From: Parachryseolinea silvisoli
GTDB lineage: Bacteria; Bacteroidota; Bacteroidia; Cytophagales; Cyclobacteriaceae
NCBI RefSeq assembly: GCF_021190955.1
Contig: NZ_JAIOAO010000004.1
Location: 248,001-312,000 of the forward strand
Direction: 5' to 3'
DNA: 64,000 bases
Shown: piece by piece, positions 27,811 through 36,255 of the stretch
How positions within the stretch are numbered: the first letter of the stretch is position 1
How the letters are laid out: the number at the start of each line of letters is the position of its first letter
Program-made: the position numbers and the translations under genes
The notes under the pieces: model-generated
The model's database searches: none
What the model saw: only the letters and a program-made list of their open reading frames with translations
Told to the model about the DNA's origin: nothing

Positions 27811-28656
27811 TTATTTAGAGAGCCCGGCAAATTCTTCGTCGGTCAGCACGATGTCGGCGGCTTTCATGTTTTCGTGCAAGTGCTCGACGGAGCTGGTGCC
27901 GGGAATTAACAATATATTGGGTGAACGTTTGAGCAGCCACGCGAGCGCTATCTGGGCCGTTGTGGCGTTATGGCGGGCGGCAATGCTGCTGATTTTGCCG
28001 GCCATGGATTCGGGACCGGATGCCAGTGGATACCACGGTATAAATGCCAGGCCACGCTGCGCGGTATAATCGACCACGTTATCCCACTTGCGGTTGCCCA
28101 GGTTATACAGGTTTTGAACCGATACGATGGGCACTATCTTTTGAGCTTGCTCGATCTGGGCGACATCTACTTCGGATAACCCTACGTAACGTATTTTTCC
28201 GGCTTTCACAGCATCGACTACGGGGCGGAGTGTCTCCTCCACGGGCACGTTCGAATCGAACCGGTGTAATTGCCAGAGATCGATCGCGTCTACTTTCAGG
28301 CGTTTCAGGCTGCCTTCAATGTTCTCGCGAATGAAGCCAGGGGTGCCGTTGGGTACCCATTGGCCTGGGCCGGGACGGCTAAAGCCACCTTTTGTCGCAA
28401 TGACCAGGTTTTTTTTATAGGGGTGCAAGGCTTCGGCAATTAAGGATTCGTTGGTATGCGGGCCGTAGGCGTCGGCGGTGTCGATAAAGTTTACGCCGGC
28501 GGCGACAGCCTCCTGTAAGACTTTTTTGGCCCTGGCCCGGTCGGGGGCGTCGCCAAATACACCGGGCCCGGTCAATTGCATGGCGCCGTATCCCAGGCGG
28601 TTGATCTCGTACTGGCCTAAATTGAAGGTGCGGGTTTGTTTTGAAGTTGTTGTCAT
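27811..28656 (-). CDS. Aldo/keto reductase
   Basis: 281 residues, cytoplasmic, with a TIM-barrel AKR fold. The catalytic tetrad is visible: Asp59 and Tyr64 in FIDTADAYG, Lys89 in VIATKGG and His131 in WQLHRFD. It uses NADPH to reduce aldehydes or ketones, and the substrate cannot be predicted. It resembles the short YdbC/PLR-like AKRs. Unusually for this window, a strong Shine-Dalgarno-like AAAGGAG lies ten bases before the ATG. It converges on the B12-regulated lipoprotein with a shared terminator and shows no link to it. Confidence 0.93.
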   Translation of the reverse strand: MTTTSKQTRTFNLGQYEINRLGYGAMQLTGPGVFGDAPDRARAKKVLQEAVAAGVNFIDTADAYGPHTNESLIAEALHPYKKNLVIATKGGFSRPGPGQWVPNGTPGFIRENIEGSLKRLKVDAIDLWQLHRFDSNVPVEETLRPVVDAVKAGKIRYVGLSEVDVAQIEQAQKIVPIVSVQNLYNLGNRKWDNVVDYTAQRGLAFIPWYPLASGPESMAGKISSIAARHNATTAQIALAWLLKRSPNILLIPGTSSVEHLHENMKAADIVLTDEEFAGLSK

Positions 28657-28876
28657 ATAATTAGCTCTCCTTTAGGAAATTAGAGTTTTATTGTCGTATC
28701 TTTGCCAGGCATTTAAGAAATTGCCCTCCAGCAAAGTTAGTCTCACTATTATTTTGTTGTTTGCCTTCCTTAAGTTAATACCGTAAAGATTGCTTTCAGT
28801 ATATTTTGACGTTGTTACGTACGATGAGTTGATTCCCACCGCACGGCAGTTTTAGTAATTTTTAATACATAATACA

Positions 28877-29068
28877 ATGCAAGGAACAGTAAAGTTTTTT
28901 AATGAAGCAAAAGGTTTTGGCTTCATTAAACCCCACAACTCAGGCGCGGACATTTTTGTCCATGTTTCCGGTCTTATCGACGAGGTTCGCGAGAACGACG
29001 AGGTTGAGTATGAAGAAGAGAAAGGTAAAAAAGGCCTGAACGCAGTCAAAGTGACCCGATTAAATTAA
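28877..29068 (+). CDS. Cold-shock domain protein (CspA family)
   Basis: 63 residues, a complete cold-shock domain. RNP1 is KGFGFI (12-17) and RNP2 is DIFVHV (25-30). It is a single-stranded nucleic acid chaperone in the cytoplasm. The 5' leader is about 200 bases and AT-rich, consistent with the structured leaders of cold-shock mRNAs, although I could not identify a promoter. A strong terminator follows. Confidence 0.97.
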   Translation: MQGTVKFFNEAKGFGFIKPHNSGADIFVHVSGLIDEVRENDEVEYEEEKGKKGLNAVKVTRLN

Positions 29069-29090
29069 TCGTAGCTTTGGATAACATGAA

Positions 29091-29121
29091 AACCCCCAGT
29101 ACTTGGTACTGGGGGTTTTTT
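29091..29121 (+). terminator. Rho-independent terminator after the cold-shock gene
   Basis: AACCCCCAGTAC / GTACTGGGGGTT is a perfect 12-bp stem with a three-base loop, and it runs into TTTTTT. Confidence 0.93.
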
Positions 29122-29363
29122 ATTTACCGAATGTGAAGTTGTGCGCTCCGGATCCTATATAGATATTGTATTCCGGTTTAACCGGATGGATTGGTTAACG
29201 ATCTGCCAGTCCGGCTATTAATCCGATTTTAATATCGGCGGCACAACTAAACACCTCTCGGTGCGTTTAGTCTGTAAGTTTTTTTCATACGTGCTGGTAA
29301 TTCTTAAAAATAGGCACGATAATTTAGTAGTGAAAAAATATCATCAAACAGAAAACAAGAGAC
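29122..29363. promoter_or_regulatory. Structured leader of the 29364-33899 operon
   Basis: About 240 bases with no gene. It holds a perfect 15-base palindrome, TCCGGTTTAACCGGA, at 29172-29186 and a CCGAT/ATCGG stem at 29223-29238. CTAAAC-ACC / GGT-GC-GTTTAG pairs at 29247-29270, and a run of seven T starts at 29279. These could be an operator and a weak attenuator. No promoter is clear. Confidence 0.35.
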
Positions 29364-29909
29364 ATGACACTTCTTATTCAAAAATCTTCCCGATTTATGA
29401 TATTGGCCTTAATGGTCGTAGTGATGGCGATGGGCGCCGGTTGTAAGAGTAAAAAGAAAGCCATGGAGGCACAGCAGGCAGCCGAGAAAGCTCGTATGGA
29501 GCAAGAAGCTGCCGCCCGCAAGCAGCGTGAAGAAGAGGAGGCACGCCGTCGCCGTGAGGCCGATGAGCAAGCCCGCCGCGATGCCGAAGCACGTGCCCGT
29601 GCTGAAAAAGAAGTTGTTGGTCCGCAGAAAAAGCTCGAACAATATTTCAGTGCTATAGCCAATGCCACCAGCCCCGGGGCTGCGAACAATAGCATCAACG
29701 AAGCGCTCGCCTTGTTTGCTTCGCCGTCAACACCGGTACTGATCGTAATTCACGAAGAAGGCGGTGAAAAAGATTATGATCGTCCCACCAACATCAAAGA
29801 CTATTTGAATTATCTCAAAGATCAGAAGAAGACCGCCGACCGCATTGGTAATCTCCAGTTTGACGGCTCCGGTAAGATCAAAGAGGTTGAGCTGGTGAAG
29901 CAGAAATAA
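29364..29909 (+). CDS. Lipoprotein with charged coiled coil
   Basis: 181 residues. The lipobox is MAMGAGC with Cys27; an internal ATG at 29397 would give a shorter signal. Residues about 28-85 are a highly charged Lys/Arg/Glu/Ala single helix (KKKAMEAQQAAEKARMEQEA and on), which could span part of the periplasm. The C-terminal ~95 form a small globular domain (KKLEQYFSAIANATSPGAAN, VLIVIHEEGGEKDYDRPTNIKDYLNYL). I do not recognise that domain. First gene of a four-gene exported operon. Confidence 0.75.
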   Translation: MTLLIQKSSRFMILALMVVVMAMGAGCKSKKKAMEAQQAAEKARMEQEAAARKQREEEEARRRREADEQARRDAEARARAEKEVVGPQKKLEQYFSAIANATSPGAANNSINEALALFASPSTPVLIVIHEEGGEKDYDRPTNIKDYLNYLKDQKKTADRIGNLQFDGSGKIKEVELVKQK

Positions 29910-29936
29910 TGTTCCATTTTCAAAACGTATAACAAC

Positions 29937-30515
29937 ATGCATGCTATAAAATATGTATATGCCCTTTTGCTGAGCGTATGTATCCTGGGACAGGTGTCCG
30001 CGCAAAAAGGTGAGATCAGCCCATCCCGAAAACAAGCCATCGATTCGCTCGCGCTGGAAAAAGTGCGCGACCTGAGCAAGTATATCAGTATTATCGGCAA
30101 TAAGAAGACGCCATTCTCCGAGGCACAGCGTGTAATGGATCGTGCCGAAGAGCTTTTTGCTCCTGATAGCGAAATGGGTGTTTCCTCATTAAACCGCAAG
30201 GAGGTTAACTACTATAAGGTGCGCAAATACTTTGAGCGTCTTATGGCTTTGAACTACGACCGTGTGTCGATCGAGTGGTATGACATTCACTATATCAGCG
30301 ACCTGGAACGTCAGCCCGACGGGCGTTATGTAGGGGTGGTTACGGTCTACCAACGTTTTGAAGGCGAATCCGACGACGGCCTGAAGTATAAAGACACGAC
30401 AAAGAAAGATATTACCATTTATGTAGAGCGGAAGAAAACCCAAATCCAGGGCCGTATTATCGAGTTCTGGGATGTAATGCTAGGGGATATCCGGGTGACT
30501 GAAACGAGTGCATGA
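29937..30515 (+). CDS. Exported protein of unknown function
   Basis: 192 residues with a signal peptide (about 1-22, ending VSAQ). The mature protein mixes helices (IDSLALEKVRDLSKYISIIG, RVMDRAEELF) with a C-terminal beta-rich part (VSIEWYDIHYISDLERQPDGRYVGVVTVYQRFEGE) that resembles an NTF2-like or nuclear-transport-type fold. I do not recognise a family. It starts 27 bases after the lipoprotein and overlaps the next gene by four bases (ATGA), so translation is coupled. Confidence 0.75.
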   Translation: MHAIKYVYALLLSVCILGQVSAQKGEISPSRKQAIDSLALEKVRDLSKYISIIGNKKTPFSEAQRVMDRAEELFAPDSEMGVSSLNRKEVNYYKVRKYFERLMALNYDRVSIEWYDIHYISDLERQPDGRYVGVVTVYQRFEGESDDGLKYKDTTKKDITIYVERKKTQIQGRIIEFWDVMLGDIRVTETSA

Positions 30516-31357
30516 TCTACGTAAGAGCCGCCATCTTTTTTTCTTTGGTACTGGGCCTGATCTCGACAACGTCGGTACAGGCCCAGCTCGTCTCCGACAT
30601 GGACGATGAGAGCCGGTTGTATGCCGAGACCAAACAGGTGAACCAATTTTTCCGGAGATTTAACGGCGAGGAGAACGACAAAGGCGATCGGTACGATACG
30701 AAGGACCGGCAATACCAAAGCGTGAAGCTTCGTAAAAAGTATCTGAGCATGTTGTTCGACGCCAGCAACGCCGGTATAAAAGCCGACCTGAAGGCGCAGT
30801 TCGGCAAGGACGTGTTGGAGGGCACGAAGCCTGTTATACTGGACTTCCACGGCGGCAATTGGTTTGCCGAGGTGCACACTACCTTTTTGTACAACAATAA
30901 GGCTCAGACCATTATCTTGTTCCTGACGTTGGAGAAAGATCACCTGGGTTCCAAGTGGGTAATCGACAAAGTACATGCGGATATGTTTGACCCGTATTTT
31001 AAGCGCGATACCACCAAGGTGGGCAAGTTTCTACATCCCCTCAGTCACGAGTTGGACTTTATGAACCTGCGCAAGGCGTTTCAGAACAGCGACAGCGTCA
31101 GCCAGTTTGCCGGTAAGCGCTTTGTAGCCGATCATCTTTCGGTGTTCTTATATGAGATCAAGAAGGGAAGTCTTAAATTTAAGACCGTAGACGAAGTGAA
31201 GTTTCACTTTTTTCAGATTCCCGGCTGGTACTTTGAGCTTGCTGAGTTTAACCGCCCCGGCAACAACAACGGCTGGTTAATCTCAAACCTGGTGAGTCTG
31301 AAGAGCGAGTCGGAACGTAATATTCTCAGAAAGTACTTGTATTATGAAACGAAATAA
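30512..31357 (+). CDS. Exported protein of unknown function
   Basis: 281 residues with a signal peptide (about 1-24, ending SVQAQ). It shares style with the preceding protein, including a central beta segment LDFHGGNWFAEVHTTFLYNNKAQTI and a WVIDKVHADMF segment reminiscent of NTF2-like folds. No catalytic motif is recognisable. It is translationally coupled at both ends, with ATGA at the start and a 14-base overlap with the leucine-rich-repeat gene downstream. The four genes probably make an envelope complex. Confidence 0.72.
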   Translation: MIYVRAAIFFSLVLGLISTTSVQAQLVSDMDDESRLYAETKQVNQFFRRFNGEENDKGDRYDTKDRQYQSVKLRKKYLSMLFDASNAGIKADLKAQFGKDVLEGTKPVILDFHGGNWFAEVHTTFLYNNKAQTIILFLTLEKDHLGSKWVIDKVHADMFDPYFKRDTTKVGKFLHPLSHELDFMNLRKAFQNSDSVSQFAGKRFVADHLSVFLYEIKKGSLKFKTVDEVKFHFFQIPGWYFELAEFNRPGNNNGWLISNLVSLKSESERNILRKYLYYETK

Positions 31358-33899
31358 ACTGTGGCTGATCACAGTTTTCCTGCTCCTGGTGTATGTAGCC
31401 CCTGTCGAAGCCCAGCAAAAAAAGCCGGCGAAGAAGGGACAGACCACCAAGAAAGGTCAACAGCCTGCCAAGAAGACTACGCCGACCACTGCTCCTAAAA
31501 AGCAGGACACCAAGACGGCGCCGCCGCCCGACGTGACCGCGAAGCCCGTTGATGCGACGGGCCACGAGGCGAAGGTGCGCGACATGGTGGCGTTCCTGGA
31601 ATATGTGCTGAACACCCTGGGCAGCAGCGCAACCCTGGCGCGGGATAAAGATGTGCTGGTGACGGAGAGCTATAACAAAATCTTCCGCGACGGCAAAGTG
31701 CAGATCGAAGACGACCTGGATGCAGACCGGAAGGTCATTACCAACAAAGACGTACAGGCATATCTGAAAGACGTCGATTTCTTTTTCGACGACGTCAAGT
31801 TTGAATTTACCATCGACGAAATTCAACAGAAGACCCTGGCGGGCGACAAGCTCTTTTATAAAGTAACGCTCGGGCGTAACATGAAAGGTACCACTGTGGC
31901 AGGTAAAGCTGTCAACAGCACGCTGAAGCGCTTTGTCGAAATCAACTATAATCCCGACGACCAGGACCTGAAGATCGTCAGCATCTATACCAACGAATTT
32001 AACGAGAAGGGGGCATTGCTGGAGTGGTGGAACCAGCTCTCATACGAGTGGCAGGAGATTTTTACCCGCAAGCTTGGCCTGGCAGACAGCGTGACGATGA
32101 GCGACATCAAGAACGTCACGGCGATCGAGTCGCTGGACCTGAGCCGCAACAGTTATATTCAGAACATCGAGCCGCTGGCGGCATTGGTAGGTCTGCGGAC
32201 GCTGGACATATCGAATACCTTTGTTACCGACATCAGTCCCATTCGAAATCAGACAGAGCTCGTGGATCTGAACCTGGCGCACACCGGTGTCGCCGACCTG
32301 ACACCCCTGAAGTATGCCGAGAACCTGCAGCGCCTCAACTTCGGTTACACCAAGGTACGCGATCTGGCGCCCGTAGAGCGCATGACCCGGCTGGAATTCC
32401 TGAAAATGGAGAACCTCGAGGCCAATGACTTTACTGTGCTGGGCAAGCTCACGTCATTGAAACAGCTGGATGTGAGCGGAACAACGCTGGCACAATCGAC
32501 AGTATTGGAACCGTTGGTGAATTTGCAGGAGCTGAACCTTTCGCAAACGGCCTTAACCGATTTAAGTGGCTTGAAGGGCATGAAGAAGCTGATGATCCTG
32601 CGCCTGGACAGCACCCGCCATGCTGACCTCACGCCGTTGAGCAGCCTGGAAGGATTAAAGACTTTGTACGTGAATTATACGCCGGTGGCAACGCTGGCGC
32701 CACTGGACGCATTAACACACCTCGAGAAGGTATACTGTGACCACACCTCCATTGACCGTGCAGCGGCCGATGCTTTTATTGCCGCGAATCCGGGGGTGTT
32801 GGTGATCTTTGACTCGGAGGACCTGAAGGGTTGGTGGGATACGCTGCCGGCCGTATGGCAAAAGATCTTCCGGGATGCTGCCCGCACGGCGGCCGAACCA
32901 GGCAAAGAAGAGCTGGCACGCATCACGACACTCGATTCAATCAACCTGGGGGGCAATGCGCAGATTCGGAGTCTGGACCCGCTCGAAAAGCTTACCAAGT
33001 TGAAAGTGGTGATAGCCGCGAAAACATCGATCCGCGATTTGATGCCTTTACAAGATCATCAGGAGATTCGCACGCTCGACATTCGCGATACGCCCGTAGA
33101 CGACCTGGCCGTGGCGGGACGCTTTAAGAAGCTGGCCACATTGCTGGCGGACGGCAGCAAAATACAAACGCTGGAGCCGCTGGCGTCGGCCGGAAGCCTG
33201 CGCAAGGTATATGCAGACAAGACCGCGATTACCGACGAGCAGGCACGTCAGCTCTTGCGTCAGCACGCAGAGTGCCTGGTGGTCTATCAGACCGATTCGC
33301 TGCAAGCGTGGTGGAACGGCGTTACCGACGATTGGAAAGAGATTTTTACCACCCAGCTGCGCATGCAGGCGCAGCCGACCCGCGAAGATCTGCACCGACT
33401 GATCGAGTTGAGGACAGTACACGCCGGCGAGACGCGTATTCAGGATCTTACGCCGCTGCAAGTCTTTATCCGACTTTCGGAATTACATTTTGCAGGCACG
33501 GCGATTACCGACATCACACCGCTGACGAAGGTGAAGACGCTGACGTCGCTGCACCTTACGCACAGCCCGCTGCGCAAGCTTGATCCGTTGGCAGAGCTGA
33601 CAAACCTGGAAGACCTCGATATTTCCAATACACCAACAGAAGATCTGAAGCCGCTAGGCAACCTGCAAAACCTCAAAAAAGTGAATTGTGCCGGTACGCA
33701 GATCAAGACGTTAACGGCGTTGGAAACACTGCGGTCGCTCGAGTTCCTGGATTGCTCGAACACGGAGGTTAAAAAGATCGACCCGCTGCAGGAGCTGCCC
33801 ATGAAGACGCTGAAGTGTTATAACACAAAGATATCGGCCAAGCAGGTAGAGAGCTTTCAGAAGACTCATCCCGATTGCCAGGTAATGTATTACCGGTAA
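31344..33899 (+). CDS. Exported leucine-rich-repeat protein with three repeated WW-IF modules
   Basis: 851 residues with a signal peptide (about 1-24) followed by a Lys/Pro/Thr-rich linker (about 25-70). A globular part (about 75-220) resembles the two preceding proteins. Short 22-residue leucine-rich repeats of internalin/SDS22 type follow (LTSLKQLDVSGTTL, LRTLDISNTFVTDISPI). The array is broken into three blocks, each opened by a module starting WW near residues 228, 496 and 655: WWNQLSYEWQEIF, WWDTLPAVWQKIF and WWNGVTDDWKEIF. It is probably a periplasmic or surface protein-binding scaffold. A terminator follows. Confidence 0.85.
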   Translation: MKRNKLWLITVFLLLVYVAPVEAQQKKPAKKGQTTKKGQQPAKKTTPTTAPKKQDTKTAPPPDVTAKPVDATGHEAKVRDMVAFLEYVLNTLGSSATLARDKDVLVTESYNKIFRDGKVQIEDDLDADRKVITNKDVQAYLKDVDFFFDDVKFEFTIDEIQQKTLAGDKLFYKVTLGRNMKGTTVAGKAVNSTLKRFVEINYNPDDQDLKIVSIYTNEFNEKGALLEWWNQLSYEWQEIFTRKLGLADSVTMSDIKNVTAIESLDLSRNSYIQNIEPLAALVGLRTLDISNTFVTDISPIRNQTELVDLNLAHTGVADLTPLKYAENLQRLNFGYTKVRDLAPVERMTRLEFLKMENLEANDFTVLGKLTSLKQLDVSGTTLAQSTVLEPLVNLQELNLSQTALTDLSGLKGMKKLMILRLDSTRHADLTPLSSLEGLKTLYVNYTPVATLAPLDALTHLEKVYCDHTSIDRAAADAFIAANPGVLVIFDSEDLKGWWDTLPAVWQKIFRDAARTAAEPGKEELARITTLDSINLGGNAQIRSLDPLEKLTKLKVVIAAKTSIRDLMPLQDHQEIRTLDIRDTPVDDLAVAGRFKKLATLLADGSKIQTLEPLASAGSLRKVYADKTAITDEQARQLLRQHAECLVVYQTDSLQAWWNGVTDDWKEIFTTQLRMQAQPTREDLHRLIELRTVHAGETRIQDLTPLQVFIRLSELHFAGTAITDITPLTKVKTLTSLHLTHSPLRKLDPLAELTNLEDLDISNTPTEDLKPLGNLQNLKKVNCAGTQIKTLTALETLRSLEFLDCSNTEVKKIDPLQELPMKTLKCYNTKISAKQVESFQKTHPDCQVMYYR

Positions 33900-33919
33900 C
33901 TGCCCACCAGAAAAAAATA

Positions 33920-33950
33920 TGCCTGTCGCTTACGACGGGCATTAATTTTT
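33920..33950 (+). terminator. Rho-independent terminator
   Basis: TGCCTGTCG pairs with CGACGGGCA (9 bp, one G-U) across a four-base loop and is followed by TTAATTTTT. It closes the leucine-rich-repeat operon. Confidence 0.75.
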
Positions 33951-33962
33951 AGTTATAGGTGT

Positions 33963-34919
33963 ATGATCCGCGCAATTGAACAACCGCACGCGGCGGCGCC
34001 AGGCACCGCCCATGCAAGAGGCAATCCGATTATCCAGCATGTATATACAGCCGACCCGTCGGCGGTGGTGTATGATGGGCGAGTGTATTTGTTTACGGGA
34101 CGCGACGAGGCGGAACCTGGTCAGCAAGCGTACATCATGCGCGAATGGTTGTGCTTCTCATCCTCCGACATGCGCACCTGGCAGCCACACGGTTCCCCAC
34201 TCCGGGCGCTGGACTTTTCGTGGGCGCAGGGTGATGCCTTTGGTTCGCAGGTGATCGCCCGGCATGGAAAATTCTATTGGTATACTGCCGTTACCCATGC
34301 TACCATTGCCGGTAAGGCGATTGGCGTCGCGGTGGCCGATGCGCCGTGGGGGCCTTTTCACGACGCGCGCGGAACGGCGTTGATCACCAACAAGATGATT
34401 GATGCTGCGCCCGGAAGCATGAACAACCTGGATCCTGCGGTGATCATCGACGACCGGGGACAAGCTTATATTTTCTGGGGGAACGGGCAAGCTTATTATG
34501 CGCGATTGAACGAGAATATGACCGCGTTGGATGGGGCGATCCAAAAACTGGATTTGCCGGATTTCCAGGAGGGATCACGGCTGTATAAACGGCGTGGATG
34601 GTATTATCTCTCGTACGGATCGGGCATGCCGGAAAAGATCGTCTATTGCCGCAGCCGCAGCCTGGAGGGCTCCTGGGAGTTTTGCGGCATATTGAACGAG
34701 ATCGCCGGTAACTGTCAAACCAATTCAGGTTTTATTCTCGATTATGAGGAACGGTCGTATTTCATTTATCACAATGGCGCACTGCCCGGCGGCGGAAGCC
34801 ATCATCGTTCTGTGTGCATAGATTATATTTACTTTAATCCGGACGATACGATCCGCCGGGTTGTCATGACCTCCGAGGGTGTATATGCGGAGGGTCTGGC
34901 ACAGCCGGTAGTGATTTAA
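33963..34919 (+). CDS. Glycoside hydrolase family 43-type enzyme
   Basis: 318 residues, a five-bladed propeller enzyme without a signal peptide, so probably cytoplasmic. The GH43 catalytic set is visible: Asp31 in TADPSAV (base), Asp157 in NNLDPAV (pKa modulator) and Glu203 in FQEGSRLY (acid). Family members act on arabinose- or xylose-containing oligosaccharides. Cytoplasmic location suggests use of imported oligosaccharides. The arabinose locus lies about 9 kb downstream, but nothing links the two directly. Confidence 0.9.
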   Translation: MIRAIEQPHAAAPGTAHARGNPIIQHVYTADPSAVVYDGRVYLFTGRDEAEPGQQAYIMREWLCFSSSDMRTWQPHGSPLRALDFSWAQGDAFGSQVIARHGKFYWYTAVTHATIAGKAIGVAVADAPWGPFHDARGTALITNKMIDAAPGSMNNLDPAVIIDDRGQAYIFWGNGQAYYARLNENMTALDGAIQKLDLPDFQEGSRLYKRRGWYYLSYGSGMPEKIVYCRSRSLEGSWEFCGILNEIAGNCQTNSGFILDYEERSYFIYHNGALPGGGSHHRSVCIDYIYFNPDDTIRRVVMTSEGVYAEGLAQPVVI

Positions 34920-34933
34920 ACGGGCGAGATGTA

Positions 34934-34963
34934 TTGCACATGTGTTAGCGCTTACTATCTTTA
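34934..34963 (+). promoter_or_regulatory. Promoter of tRNA-Gly
   Basis: TTG at 34934-34936 and TATCTTTA at 34956-34963 are 19 bases apart and match the Bacteroidota TTTG / TAnnTTTG elements closely. The tRNA begins 16 bases downstream. Confidence 0.5.
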
Positions 34964-34979
34964 GATCGTAATTTATTAC

Positions 34980-35052
34980 GCGGGAGTAGCTCAGTTGGTA
35001 GAGCGGCAGCTTCCCAAGCTGCAGGTCGCGGGTTCGAGACCCGTTTCCCGCT
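34980..35052 (+). tRNA. tRNA-Gly (anticodon CCC)
   Basis: 73 bases that fold as a complete cloverleaf. The acceptor stem GCGGGAG pairs with TTCCCGC (one G-U), and the D arm is GCTCAGTTGGTAGAGC. The anticodon stem is GCAGC/GCTGC, with loop TTCCCAA giving anticodon CCC at 35013-35015. The T arm is GCGGGTTCGAGACCCGT. CCA is not encoded. It reads GGG glycine codons. Confidence 0.96.
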
Positions 35053-35168
35053 CTTTTCTTCTGATTGACACATCGTCGTATAACGATATTTCGGTCGTGA
35101 TTTTTGAAAATATTACATGCTTTTCACGTCTCACCGACAATCCTATATTTTTATAGAAATATTTGTCT

Positions 35169-35972
35169 ATGAACTTTAGAATTTGGGTGGGAGTAAGCGT
35201 GTTGGTTTCGTGCGGACTGAGTATACTACCCTATTTTTATGTGTTGTCTTATGGGCTCGGCTTTGAGCCGTACAACGCCTTGGGAGTAGACTACATTTTT
35301 ATGTGGGGCAGCCCTATCCCTGTTAATTTCTTTCAATTCACGCCTTTGCTGACACTAGTGGCTACGCTTGTGCTCGGTATATGTGCGTTGATCTTCGTAA
35401 TGAGTGGTGGCGCCCTAAAAGCCCTTGCATTTTTGGGATCCTTGATGTTTGCATACCAGGGCAGCCATTTACTGGTGGGCTTTGTTAAATTCTTCCTAAC
35501 AGCCAGAAAGACGGGGCACGATCTGGCGCAATTGTCTCCAATGTTAGCGATGACAGTAATAGGCTATTGCGTTTTGTTACTTTTTCAGCGCGAATGGACG
35601 ATGCAGGCGTCTGTGTCTGTTGACCCCGTTGTGGCAACACCCATACAGCGTTTTTACAGCTATGCGATAGATGTAGCTATTTTTCTGACACTCGTTGCAT
35701 CGATCCATCTTGAAATGCTACCATATGAATGGCTTGTGCTGATCGTGCTCTATATATTGTATTTTGCTGTCTTTGAGCGTGTGTTCCTTCTTACGCCGGG
35801 CAAACTGCTGTTGAACACCCGCGTGCGCATGCAAAACGGTACAGTACCAGATGAAAGCGCGATCATTCGCCGGACACTGGCACGATTGATTCCTTTAGAA
35901 CCATTGTCCTGCTTTGACGGCCACGGATGGCACGACGAAATTTCGAAAACGACAGTTGTTAGATACCCGTAG
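35169..35972 (+). CDS. RDD-family membrane protein
   Basis: 267 residues from ATG 35169; a TTG six bases upstream is less likely. The N-terminal half has about four transmembrane helices (VGVSVLVSCGLSILPYFYVL, LLTLVATLVLGICALIFVM). The C-terminal half is the RDD fold with two more helices and the conserved pattern TPGKLLLNTRVRMQNG, RRTLARLIPLEPLS and WHDEISKTTVV. RDD proteins are of mostly unknown function, and some have been implicated in ion transport. It converges on, and overlaps by 14 bases, the small gene at 35959. Confidence 0.88.
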   Translation: MNFRIWVGVSVLVSCGLSILPYFYVLSYGLGFEPYNALGVDYIFMWGSPIPVNFFQFTPLLTLVATLVLGICALIFVMSGGALKALAFLGSLMFAYQGSHLLVGFVKFFLTARKTGHDLAQLSPMLAMTVIGYCVLLLFQREWTMQASVSVDPVVATPIQRFYSYAIDVAIFLTLVASIHLEMLPYEWLVLIVLYILYFAVFERVFLLTPGKLLLNTRVRMQNGTVPDESAIIRRTLARLIPLEPLSCFDGHGWHDEISKTTVVRYP

Positions 35973-36252
35973 GCGGAAGGTCCTGTAACGACCGGGTGAC
36001 ATGGCGCGCGCTGCGCATTTCTTTTAAGAATTCGTATTCAATCTCTTCCAGAATGGTGAGCAGGAGGGACTGCTGCGGCAGATCCTGACCGAGATACTCT
36101 ACGGGGTTTTCGCCCACGCGGATTAGTGTGTGTTTTACTTCTTCCTCCCACGAATCCGCCGAGATGCCATCGCGTTTGGCCACCAGCACGGCAAACACCG
36201 GCTGGAGGTTGCGACGGAAAATTCTTTTATAACGCTTGAAGAGGATGCTCAT
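35959..36252 (-). CDS. Small conserved-looking protein of unknown function
   Basis: 97 residues, no signal peptide, rich in charged residues (FKRYKRIFRRNLQPVFAVLV, ILEEIEYEFLKEMRSAR) and mainly helical. I do not recognise it. It begins three bases after the stop of the porin gene at 36256, so it is very likely cotranscribed with it. Its 3' end overlaps the convergent RDD gene by 14 bases. Tight coupling to the porin supports it as a real gene. Confidence 0.6.
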   Translation of the reverse strand: MSILFKRYKRIFRRNLQPVFAVLVAKRDGISADSWEEEVKHTLIRVGENPVEYLGQDLPQQSLLLTILEEIEYEFLKEMRSARHVTRSLQDLPPTGI

Positions 36253-36255
36253 GCG

